NCBI GenBank assembly: GCA_030618945.1
Contig: JAUXCI010000122.1
Span: 1 to 7,581, forward strand
Reading direction: 5' to 3'
From: Flavobacteriaceae bacterium
GTDB lineage: Bacteria; Bacteroidota; Bacteroidia; Flavobacteriales; Flavobacteriaceae
DNA: 7,581 nucleotides
Shown here: positions 1-6,620 of the stretch, in pieces
Position numbering within the stretch: the first letter of the stretch is position 1
Layout: every line of letters begins with the position of its first letter
Made by a program: the position numbers and the translations under genes
The notes under the pieces: generated by a model
Databases searched by the model: none
What the model was told of the DNA's origin: nothing
What the model saw: only the letters and a program-made list of their open reading frames with translations

Positions 1-1762
1 CATAGGCTCCGTATTCAGAATAATTAATTGGACCGTCATAATCGGTAAAAATGGTTCCCTCAGAATTCAAAGAATAGCGACGATATGATCCTCCAACCTG
101 CAGGTCCCATTTATCATCCAGTAATCTGGCAAAATTATAATTACCTTCACCTACATACATGCTCGTTTTATCAATGAATTTAGAACCAGTCTCCAAATTA
201 CCATCTGAGGTAATTTCATCAAATAATTCATTAAAAAGTGGCGATCCAGGTACAGGAGTTGTAGTTGGGTCCGAGTCTGCCAAAGTCCTTGCTTGCTGAT
301 GAGCCTGTTCATCATTAGCACCAGCCAATGTTGCAGCAATGTATCCTCCGGCATAAGTTCCAAACCATGTTGTAGCTCCATACTTAGCTATGTTTATCCC
401 GGTAAATCGCATATCATATGAATCACCTGCGTCTTCTGTTGACATATAAGCTCTAACAAAAAAATCCTTATTTCTGATCTCAAGTCTATACTGTTGCATG
501 AGGAAATTTTTAAGTTGATACCTGTTGGTTCCTTGGTAAATGGTTGATCCATAACCTCCCTTCGTATTAAATATGATTTCCAAATCATCTCCTTTAGGTC
601 TGTAATGTAAAGACAAATCATACTTCAAACTCTCCGCATTATAATCAGTTAAATCTTGCTCAAGGTATCCGGTTCTCCCCACATTAACAGCAGGAACCAA
701 ACTACTTGATCCAGGTGGTGCAAGGCCCATAGCTTCCAAACTTTGAGCTACTTCGTTAAGATCTGTATTCTGAGCCCCAAGAGTTGCCTCATCACCATAA
801 ATATTTATTCCATCATGAGACGGACTCGATCTGTAGGCCAAAATGTCATCTGGTTCACCAACCGAAGTGTTGTCATTATTATATTCGCTAGTATCATCTG
901 CATACCAGTCTGTTCCTTTCATATAAGAGATTGAGGCTTTAAGCGCAAATTTTTCACTGAAAGCTTTAGCATATCTCACGCCAACATCGTAATACACATG
1001 ATCCCCAGCAGCTTTCTGCATGGTTAAACCTGTTCTTCCATAAGCACTTACCCCTTGATCATCGAAAGGGTTTCTTGTAGTCATAAACAAAATACCATTA
1101 AATGCATTTGCACCATATAGAGCGGAAGCCGCCCCAGGTATTATTTCAACACTTTGCAAATCAAGTTCATTGGAGCCTATAAGATTTCCCAAAACAAAAT
1201 TTAGGGCAGGAGAAGCATTATCCATTCCGTCAACCAATTGTACGAATCTTTCATTTGAAAATGTAGCAAAACCACGGGTATTGACTGAGTTAAAGGTTAA
1301 ACTTCCTCTGTTTACGTCTACACCTTTCAAATTCTCCAATCCTTCATAAAAACTTGGCGAAGTCGTACTTTTTATCTCACGAATTCCTATACGTTCAATA
1401 GTAACAGGTGATTCCCGAATTTTTTCCGGCGTCCTTGATGCCGAAACCACAACTTCATCAAGCGAAGTATGACTTTCTTGTATTTTAATTTCAAGGACCT
1501 GGTCTGCTTCTGTCACTTCAACAACCTGAAGTTCATATCCAACCGCAGTTATTTCCAAACTGAAAGGAAGATCTTCATTTACTTTAAGTGTAAAGTTTCC
1601 GTCAAAATCAGTGGCGATACCAATTGATTTACTCAGGATTTTTACATTTACTCCTGGTACAGGTTCTGCCGTGTCGACATCTGTTACCGTCCCGGTAACA
1701 GTATTTTGTCCAAACATCAGCACTCCGCAAAATAGCGAGATTACGACTAATATCTTGTTCAT
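1..1762 (-). CDS. TonB-dependent outer-membrane receptor, N-terminal part (cut by left window edge)
   Basis: An open frame of 587 codons runs from an ATG at 1762-1760 to the window edge, so the C-terminal part of the barrel is missing. Residues 1-18 form a signal peptide (MNKILVVISLFCGVLMFG). Residues 21-95 look like a carboxypeptidase-regulatory-like beta domain (GTVTD, PVPGVNV, TDFDGNF). A TonB-box-like DEVVVSA lies at 102-108. The plug covers about 112-230, with LKGVDVNRGSLTFNSVNTRG and then SVEIIPGAASALYGANAFNG. The beta-barrel begins near 238. Receptors of this kind sit in the outer membrane and import ligands using energy passed on by TonB-ExbBD. The plug does not look SusC-like, and no SusD-like gene follows within view. 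The substrate cannot be told. It lies downstream of, and in the same direction as, a secreted protease, with 118 bases between them. The frame is intact throughout. Confidence 0.93.
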   Translation of the reverse strand, partial: MNKILVVISLFCGVLMFGQNTVTGTVTDVDTAEPVPGVNVKILSKSIGIATDFDGNFTLKVNEDLPFSLEITAVGYELQVVEVTEADQVLEIKIQESHTSLDEVVVSASRTPEKIRESPVTIERIGIREIKSTTSPSFYEGLENLKGVDVNRGSLTFNSVNTRGFATFSNERFVQLVDGMDNASPALNFVLGNLIGSNELDLQSVEIIPGAASALYGANAFNGILFMTTRNPFDDQGVSAYGRTGLTMQKAAGDHVYYDVGVRYAKAFSEKFALKASISYMKGTDWYADDTSEYNNDNTSVGEPDDILAYRSSPSHDGINIYGDEATLGAQNTDLNEVAQSLEAMGLAPPGSSSLVPAVNVGRTGYLEQDLTDYNAESLKYDLSLHYRPKGDDLEIIFNTKGGYGSTIYQGTNRYQLKNFLMQQYRLEIRNKDFFVRAYMSTEDAGDSYDMRFTGINIAKYGATTWFGTYAGGYIAATLAGANDEQAHQQARTLADSDPTTTPVPGSPLFNELFDEITSDGNLETGSKFIDKTSMYVGEGNYNFARLLDDKWDLQVGGSYRRYSLNSEGTIFTDYDGPINYSEYGAY

Positions 1763-1792
1763 AAATTAAATTTGTGTAAGTTAGAATGGCGG

Positions 1793-1799
1793 CAAAGTA
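1793..1799 (-). promoter_or_regulatory. Possible -7 promoter element of the TonB-dependent receptor gene
   Basis: On the minus strand TACTTTG reads at 1799-1793, about 30 bases before the receptor ATG. It resembles the Bacteroidota -7 element TAnnTTTG but is one base short between TA and TTTG. No clear TTG-type -33 element stands at the usual distance. The spacing to the start codon matches that of the protease promoter candidate, which is the main support. Confidence 0.33.
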
Positions 1800-1850
1800 C
1801 AATTTTTTTCGAATTTCACTTAATTTTTAGGGCAAAAATGTGAATTCTGC

Positions 1851-1877
1851 AAAAAATGATGATAGTTTTATCAATCA
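1851..1877 (-). terminator. Possible intrinsic terminator of the protease gene
   Basis: Just after the protease stop codon the minus strand can fold into an 8-bp stem (TGAT, one bulged T, GATA; loop AAAC; TATCATCA), followed directly by six T's. The stem has few G-C pairs, so the hairpin is weak, but its position right after the stop and the T-tract are as expected for a factor-independent terminator. It would separate the protease from the downstream receptor gene. Confidence 0.4.
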
Positions 1878-1880
1878 ATA

Positions 1881-4628
1881 TTATTTAATTCTGATCTTAT
1901 GAGAAGACATCTTGTTAGCCCTTTTTACGCTTAAAATGTAAATTCCTCCTGCAAGTTGTTCCAGGCTCATGTTCTGTTCAAAACTATTGAGTTGATTTTT
2001 ATAAGTTCGGTCAACTATTTTTCTACCTAAGAGGTCATATACCACAATATCCACGTCTCCAGTGTCATCTGAACGGAAGGTCACCTTAAAATTACCGTTT
2101 GAAGGATTGGGATAAACGTTAAAATCATCAAATACATAATTATTCACTCCCAAAACAGCCTCTGAACTACAAACTTCCAAACTCCAGGATTCTAAAAACC
2201 CCGTATCCGCAGCGCCTTCATCAACTACCTTCAAGGTCCAGTTGCCTTGAGAATTTTCACCATTAAACCCTGTAAATTCTTGTGATGGTTTTATTATTCC
2301 GGTTATTCCAGGATTACTGACATTACACGCTGTTAATTCAATTCCTTCATCCGAAAAAACAGCTTGAATGTCTTCTCTGGCATCACATTTATTAACTAAT
2401 AATTCTATAACCGTACCTTGTGGGCTTTCAAGGCTCATTGTTAAATCACCAAGGTAAGTATGTGTAATGCCAGGTGTTTCCATAGAAGGATTGGAATCAT
2501 TAATCAGGCGAACCTTAATATTTTCAATGCTAACATTTTCAGAAACCGCAATTACCGATGACACACCGGTTTCATCATCATCTGGAATGGCTATAGGAGT
2601 ATCATCGGAAACATAGCTATTGCAAATTTTATTGAATTCACCAATGGAAAAACTTTTGGTATTCATTGAAAAGAAATGATTCCCTATAGCTTCAACCATG
2701 ATAAAACACAGTGGCGCTTTTGAATCAGGAACAGTAATTGTTTGGGTTCCATCATTGGGAACATTAGTGGCCAGAGTAGTCGAAAAAGTTTCTCCTTCAT
2801 CTGTAGAAAGCAAAATATTTACCTGTGTAACGTTTATTCCGTTTCCATCCGTTCCCGCTACATCCCATGAAATAGTTTCTTGGGTTCCTGGTGTCCATAC
2901 CACATCAACAGTGTTCTGCGTTGTTACCAAAAATGGGCCTGCAGCGTTTGTCACCGTTACTTTAAGATCATCAAAAGCTTTCTGACCTGCTTCAATATTG
3001 TTATCTCTTACTGTTAGCATAAAATTCATTTCCCTAGCAACCTCCGGAGTAACTTCCCATGTTGATGAAATCGAACCAGTGACCAAAGTATTTAAATGGG
3101 GTAAATAACGTTCATTATTCGTAACAGGAACTTGGGATCTGTATAAAGCGCCACTAGTTGCAGTAGCACTTGGAGGCACATCTGTTATCCCATTATCAAC
3201 CTGTTCCCAGCAAAAGGAAATGGGGTCTCCATCGGCGTCACTGCCTTCTCCTACAAGTTTATAAGGTGTTCCCTTTGGGATAGTGAAATCTAATCCGGCA
3301 TTGGCAACCGGAGCATTATTATTGAGAACAAGATCGGTTTCAACGGGACAATTTGCTCCAGTCCCATTGATAATATTGTCGCTGATTTCCTCTATACTAA
3401 TAATGTTAAAGTAAATATCACTATGTGCCTGCACATTTTGTGAGGAGCAATAACCCGCATAAGCCATTATAGTTGTTCCACTGCCGGGCTCAACCGCTTT
3501 TTCCGGAATTCTTTGACCGGCTTGACCGCAGCTTCCGTCATCTCCATTAAAGGTATGATTGGCTCCAAACTGATGTCCCATTTCATGAGCTACAACATCA
3601 TAATAAAAATCATCTCCTTCTGGAATAGGAGAGCCCGTTACACCTCTAGCTTTAATACCACTAACACAGACTGATTTAAGTGTTGCCACTCCGTCTGAAC
3701 CTGTACTAAAAACATGGCCAATGTCATAATTACCTGTTTCAATCACATCATCACAGGTAGTCTGATTCTCACTAAGCATGGCTACGGCATCAAAATTATC
3801 ATAAGGATCTGCATCCGGATCCAAAAATATAAGGTCAGCGTTGTCTGCAACCAGCTGTAAACTAATTGCCAGATCATTTTCATAAAGGGCATTTATTCTA
3901 GTTAGAGCTACCGTCATCGCGGCTAAAACCACTGCTTTTTTCTCCTCATCGGTTCCGTCACCTACGCCTTGCTCATTTATATGATATTCTGAATGCTCTC
4001 CGGTTCCGGCAAGCGCCAGTCTATAGGTTCTTAATTTGCCATCATCGGCCACTTTAAAGGCCGATCCCTCTTGAAAATTCCCTTGTATATTTTCGGTTAG
4101 GCACTGGAAATCCTGTTGGAATTCTAAATCATTCCTATCGTAAATTTTATAATTTATTTTGTCTTTGGTAAGTGGTTCGATGTATTGTACGCCCCCATTA
4201 ACATCCATAATAATCGCATATAATCCAAGCTCATTAACACTAAAACGTATTCTTTTTGAATTATCTTTTTGGCTGACGCCAACATAAGACCTGTTATTTG
4301 GAAATTGTTTCGCTAAATCAGGATGCATTACGGAAGCCTGCTTTATCAAAAAGGTGACTAAATTACCGTTCTTGTCAGGAAAGGCCATTTTAAATGAGGA
4401 CCTACCCGAAAAAACCTCTCTGGCTGGAGCTGATTTCAACTCCTTCCCAAATTCCTGAAAATTCAACGAAAAGGTTTGATGCTTTTTAAGTTTAACTTTT
4501 CTTTGAATTTCTGAGCTATTAATAGAAGACTCATTTATTCTCGACCATAAATTCCCTTGCTGAGCAAAAAGAACATTAGAAAAGATTAACAGGGCAAACG
4601 TAAATAACTTGAAGTAATTTTTACTCAT
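1881..4628 (-). CDS. Secreted reprolysin-like zinc metalloprotease with P domain and T9SS sorting domain
   Basis: This 915-residue protein should be exported through Sec and then T9SS, where it would cleave proteins outside the cell or at its surface. The signal peptide is residues 1-22 (hydrophobic core, then FAQQ). A propeptide spans about 23-195, and a metzincin catalytic domain about 197-435. The zinc motif is HEMGHQFGANH at 348-358 (ligands H348, H352, H358; catalytic E349), with a Met-turn at M388 (TTIMAYAG). After it come a PKD/Ig-like segment (about 436-560, APVANAG and SDADGDPISFCW), a beta-rich segment at 565-664 with ISWDVAGTD and ILLSTDEGETF, and a proprotein-convertase P domain (about 670-820, YLGDLTMSLESPQGT, GNWTLKVVDEG, ESWSLEVC). 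The type A T9SS sorting domain is at about 838-915 (VYPNPSNGNF, VYDLLGRKI, GGIYILSV). All catalytic residues are present and the frame is intact. The natural substrate is unknown. Confidence 0.95.
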   Translation of the reverse strand: MSKNYFKLFTFALLIFSNVLFAQQGNLWSRINESSINSSEIQRKVKLKKHQTFSLNFQEFGKELKSAPAREVFSGRSSFKMAFPDKNGNLVTFLIKQASVMHPDLAKQFPNNRSYVGVSQKDNSKRIRFSVNELGLYAIIMDVNGGVQYIEPLTKDKINYKIYDRNDLEFQQDFQCLTENIQGNFQEGSAFKVADDGKLRTYRLALAGTGEHSEYHINEQGVGDGTDEEKKAVVLAAMTVALTRINALYENDLAISLQLVADNADLIFLDPDADPYDNFDAVAMLSENQTTCDDVIETGNYDIGHVFSTGSDGVATLKSVCVSGIKARGVTGSPIPEGDDFYYDVVAHEMGHQFGANHTFNGDDGSCGQAGQRIPEKAVEPGSGTTIMAYAGYCSSQNVQAHSDIYFNIISIEEISDNIINGTGANCPVETDLVLNNNAPVANAGLDFTIPKGTPYKLVGEGSDADGDPISFCWEQVDNGITDVPPSATATSGALYRSQVPVTNNERYLPHLNTLVTGSISSTWEVTPEVAREMNFMLTVRDNNIEAGQKAFDDLKVTVTNAAGPFLVTTQNTVDVVWTPGTQETISWDVAGTDGNGINVTQVNILLSTDEGETFSTTLATNVPNDGTQTITVPDSKAPLCFIMVEAIGNHFFSMNTKSFSIGEFNKICNSYVSDDTPIAIPDDDETGVSSVIAVSENVSIENIKVRLINDSNPSMETPGITHTYLGDLTMSLESPQGTVIELLVNKCDAREDIQAVFSDEGIELTACNVSNPGITGIIKPSQEFTGFNGENSQGNWTLKVVDEGAADTGFLESWSLEVCSSEAVLGVNNYVFDDFNVYPNPSNGNFKVTFRSDDTGDVDIVVYDLLGRKIVDRTYKNQLNSFEQNMSLEQLAGGIYILSVKRANKMSSHKIRIK

Positions 4629-4657
4629 TCTACAACCTAATTAATTATGAAGGTTCA

Positions 4658-4665
4658 CAAAAATA
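4658..4665 (-). promoter_or_regulatory. -7 promoter element of the metalloprotease gene
   Basis: On the minus strand TATTTTTG reads at 4665-4658, an exact match to the Bacteroidota -7 consensus TAnnTTTG. The G lies 30 bases from the ATG, giving a predicted leader of roughly 20-25 bases. The -33 region has no good TTG or TTTG. In so AT-rich a spacer a chance match is possible. Confidence 0.5.
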
Positions 4666-4679
4666 TGAATTTTTTAAAT

Positions 4680-4700
4680 ACTAATTCAGCATTAATTAGT
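4680..4700. repeat. Perfect 7-bp inverted repeat upstream of the protease promoter
   Basis: ACTAATT at 4680-4686 and its exact reverse complement AATTAGT at 4694-4700 are separated by CAGCATT. The pair lies where the -33 region of the protease promoter would be, so it could be an operator for a dimeric regulator. Such AT-rich repeats arise easily by chance, and no regulator gene is nearby. Confidence 0.3.
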
Positions 4701-4923
4701 TCTTAATTATACACATCTATTATAGTGTGAAAAACACAAATAACTATTGAAAAATATTTGTATGCCTAAAACAACTAAAATCCCTGTATCAATAGGCTAA
4801 AACGCTGCAAAAACGGGCCAACACCCTGTATGATATTATAGTTTAAGAGCCTTTCAGAATTTAGAGCAAGACATAAATGTTGTGTTTTTTCATAAGTGTC
4901 TTTCTTTGAATCAGAGGAATACC

Positions 4924-4931
4924 TATTTTTG
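4924..4931 (+). promoter_or_regulatory. Possible -7 promoter element for the lipoprotein-ribF pair
   Basis: TATTTTTG fits the TAnnTTTG consensus. TTTC at 4901-4904 is 19 bases upstream and TTTG at 4905-4908 is 15 bases upstream, either of which could serve as a -33 element. The implied leader would be about 160 bases, much longer than for the other genes here, so a nearer unrecognised promoter is equally possible. Confidence 0.3.
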
Positions 4932-5099
4932 CCTCTTCAACCTTTGACCAAATATTCCTTGCTCGGCATTTTAAGATGGCTGAGGATTAATAAGAAGACA
5001 ATTAGTCCGCTTAAGAAATTTATTAGCATATTTACATTAACAAATTCAAGAAGTATTTAATCTAAACTATCGTTTAACTGATCTAAACAAATAATTTTC

Positions 5100-5621
5100 A
5101 TGAGGTTACTATTTATCATTCTTTCGTTGCTGTTTTATGCGTCCTGCGGGGTTCAGAAAGATCAGGAAGATGGAGAAAAAAACCTTATACCTCCTCCTCA
5201 TATCAACTGCCCTGATGGCGGTGACTGCACCTTTGAAGTGATAAAAAACGCAAGCTTAAATCTTAAAACAGATGGCATCGGTAAATTATATCCAGAAATT
5301 ACTGAAGGTGACAAGTTGGTTGTAAAATACCATTTCAAAAAGGATGAAGTTAAAGATGTCATGGATGCAGGTCTCTCAGAATACCTATACCTGGAATTTG
5401 ACCCAAATGAGCGTCAAATAATTCTACAAGATAAAGAGCTTCAAAAAGTTAAGATGGTATATGGTCGTGTATGTCGCTGCAGCGACATGGGATATTACCA
5501 GGTCAAACAAGGGAATTTATTTCTTTTTAACAGGAACGGAAATTTACAGATCAGATCTTCCTTCAAGGTCAATAAAATTCGTCAGGTCATCAGTGAAATA
5601 GACGAAAATATAAACTACTAA
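5100..5621 (+). CDS. Small putative lipoprotein with four further cysteines, unknown function
   Basis: This 173-residue protein begins with a short signal peptide ending in a lipobox-like FYASC, so C16 is the likely lipid-bearing residue and the mature protein would be anchored to a membrane facing the periplasm or exterior. The tyrosine at -3 makes the lipobox imperfect. A charged linker and a PPP stretch (31-33) precede two cysteine pairs, C37 and C43 (INCPDGGDC) and C125 and C127 (RVCRCSD), which suggest disulfides or metal binding. The rest reads as a beta-rich globular domain (GDKLVVKYHFKK, EYLYLEFD, NLFLFNRNGNLQIRSSF) with no further membrane segment. I do not recognise a named family. 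It ends 10 bases before ribF, so the two are probably co-transcribed, but this does not show a shared function. Confidence 0.82.
   Translation: MRLLFIILSLLFYASCGVQKDQEDGEKNLIPPPHINCPDGGDCTFEVIKNASLNLKTDGIGKLYPEITEGDKLVVKYHFKKDEVKDVMDAGLSEYLYLEFDPNERQIILQDKELQKVKMVYGRVCRCSDMGYYQVKQGNLFLFNRNGNLQIRSSFKVNKIRQVISEIDENINY
5471..5488. repeat. 18-bp perfect palindrome within the lipoprotein coding sequence
   Basis: ATGTCGCTGCAGCGACAT is its own reverse complement over all 18 bases, with no spacer. Codons 125-130 (C-R-C-S-D-M) lie in it. It is more GC-rich than its surroundings. It may be a chance result of the CRCSD coding, or a binding site. Confidence 0.9.
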
Positions 5622-5631
5622 GGGCGTCATC

Positions 5632-6567
5632 GTGAGGGTACATCAGAGCATTGAAAATTACGATCATAAAAAAGCATCATCGGTTTTAACCATTGGGACT
5701 TTTGACGGTGTTCATATTGGTCATCAAAAAATAATTGAAAGGCTGAACCAGATCAAAAATAATACCCTTGAAAAATCAATGATACTCACCTTTTTTCCGC
5801 ATCCCAGGATGATTTTAGACCATAGGGAAGACATTAAGATGCTCACTACTATGGATGAAAAAATTCAATTACTCGAAAAGTTTGGCTTGAATGAACTTAT
5901 TATTGAACCTTTTACTCCTCAATTTTCGAGGCTTTCTGCCTTAGAATTTGTTCGGAAAATACTTGTGCGTAAACTAAACCTTAAAAAATTGGTGATTGGT
6001 TATGATCATCAGTTTGGTAAGAACAGGGAAGGGAATTTTGAACAGCTGGTTACTTACGGTGAACTCTATGAATTTAGCGTTGAAAAGATTTCTGCTCAGG
6101 AAATTGAAAACGTTTCTGTTAGCTCTACGAAAATAAGAAAGGCCATTGATAATGGAGATATGGAAATGGCTAATGCATATTTGGGTTATTCGTATTTACT
6201 CACTGGAGAGATCATCAAAGGAAAGGGAATTGGCAGAAAGATGAATTTCCCAACTGTAAATCTCGATATCAATGAAGATTATAAACTTATTCCAAAAAAG
6301 GGTGTTTATATTGTCAAAGCCAATTTTGATGGGTATACAAATTTCGGTATCATGAATATTGGTTTTAGGCCAACAGTTGGTGGCTCAGGCCAAACAATCG
6401 AAATTCATTTATTGGATTTTAATGGAGATCTATATGGTAAAAAAATGCAGGTTGAGGTTTTGAAACGATTGAGGGACGAGAAAAAATTCGAATCAGTCGA
6501 AGAACTGGCATTGCAAATTTCCAAGGATGAAAAAGTCGCAAGAAAATGGCTAATGAATGTAAAATAA
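5632..6567 (+). CDS. ribF: Bifunctional riboflavin kinase / FAD synthetase
   Basis: RibF makes FMN from riboflavin and ATP, then FAD from FMN and ATP, in the cytoplasm. At 311 residues it has the usual bacterial length. The N-terminal FMN adenylyltransferase domain (about 15-170) shows the nucleotidyltransferase motif TIGTFDGVHIGH at 20-31 with H28 and H31, FFPHP at 54-58, GYDHQFGKNREG at 123-134, and SSTKIR at 164-169. The C-terminal riboflavin kinase domain (about 185-311) has GKGIGRKMNFPTVNLD at 197-212, including the PTxN motif, then NIGFRPTVGG and IEIHLLDFNGDLYG with the likely catalytic base E257. The start is a GTG, because the residues after it (RVHQSIENYDH) fit the normal RibF N-terminus and the next methionine, residue 50, would lose the HxGH motif. 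It follows a small lipoprotein gene by 10 bases and precedes serS by 53. Confidence 0.97.
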   Translation: MRVHQSIENYDHKKASSVLTIGTFDGVHIGHQKIIERLNQIKNNTLEKSMILTFFPHPRMILDHREDIKMLTTMDEKIQLLEKFGLNELIIEPFTPQFSRLSALEFVRKILVRKLNLKKLVIGYDHQFGKNREGNFEQLVTYGELYEFSVEKISAQEIENVSVSSTKIRKAIDNGDMEMANAYLGYSYLLTGEIIKGKGIGRKMNFPTVNLDINEDYKLIPKKGVYIVKANFDGYTNFGIMNIGFRPTVGGSGQTIEIHLLDFNGDLYGKKMQVEVLKRLRDEKKFESVEELALQISKDEKVARKWLMNVK

Positions 6568-6570
6568 GAA

Positions 6571-6601
6571 TTACTTCTTAAACCTGCATTACTTATCTTT
6601 G
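6571..6601 (+). promoter_or_regulatory. Promoter of serS
   Basis: TATCTTTG at 6594-6601 matches the Bacteroidota -7 consensus TAnnTTTG exactly. TTAC at 6571-6574, 19 bases upstream, is a weak -33 candidate. The G of the -7 element lies 20 bases before the serS ATG, giving a very short leader. serS may therefore have its own promoter and also receive read-through from ribF, since no T-tract terminator separates them. Confidence 0.55.
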
Positions 6602-6620
6602 CAAGTCAAAAAAATAGCCA

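Larger units (their letters stand above)
4629..5099. other. Divergent intergenic region, 471 bases, no gene found
   Basis: This AT-rich spacer separates the leftward protease from the rightward lipoprotein-ribF genes. It holds one good leftward and one weaker rightward -7 candidate, and a perfect 7-bp inverted repeat at 4680-4700. Open stretches are short: 12 codons from the ATG at 4762 on plus, and 41 codons without a usable upstream start at 4986-4861 on minus. None resembles a protein I know. No tRNA or structured RNA was recognised. Its central part, about 4760-4990, remains unexplained. Confidence 0.7.

Noticed and set aside
151..621. Minus-strand open frames of 75-76 codons at 151-381 and 394-621
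   Set aside because: They overlap the receptor frame on the same strand in another phase; the receptor frame is continuous and has clear family motifs, so these are shadows.
743..934. Plus-strand open frame of 63 codons
   Set aside because: Antisense to the receptor gene, with no recognisable domain or start signal.
1..1762. SusC-type receptor of a polysaccharide utilisation locus
   Set aside because: The plug sequence does not look SusC-like, and no SusD-like or glycoside hydrolase gene is visible, so only a general TonB-dependent receptor is called.
2698..2985. Plus-strand open frame of 95 codons
   Set aside because: Antisense to the protease's C-terminal beta-rich part; its composition is that of a shadow frame.
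4722..4747. Imperfect hairpin (ATAGTGTG ... CACAAATAACTAT)
   Set aside because: Short interrupted stem without a T-tract, lying between divergent genes where no terminator is needed.
4762..4800. 12-codon plus-strand open frame (MPKTTKIPVSIG)
   Set aside because: Too short, no promoter or conservation evidence.
4861..4986. 41-codon minus-strand open stretch in the intergenic region
   Set aside because: No start codon near its beginning, and the translation matches no family I recognise; kept only as part of the unexplained spacer.
6565..6580. 6-bp inverted repeat TAAGAA-TTAC-TTCTTA over the ribF stop codon, as a terminator
   Set aside because: Mostly A-T stem and no following T-tract; read-through into serS seems more likely.
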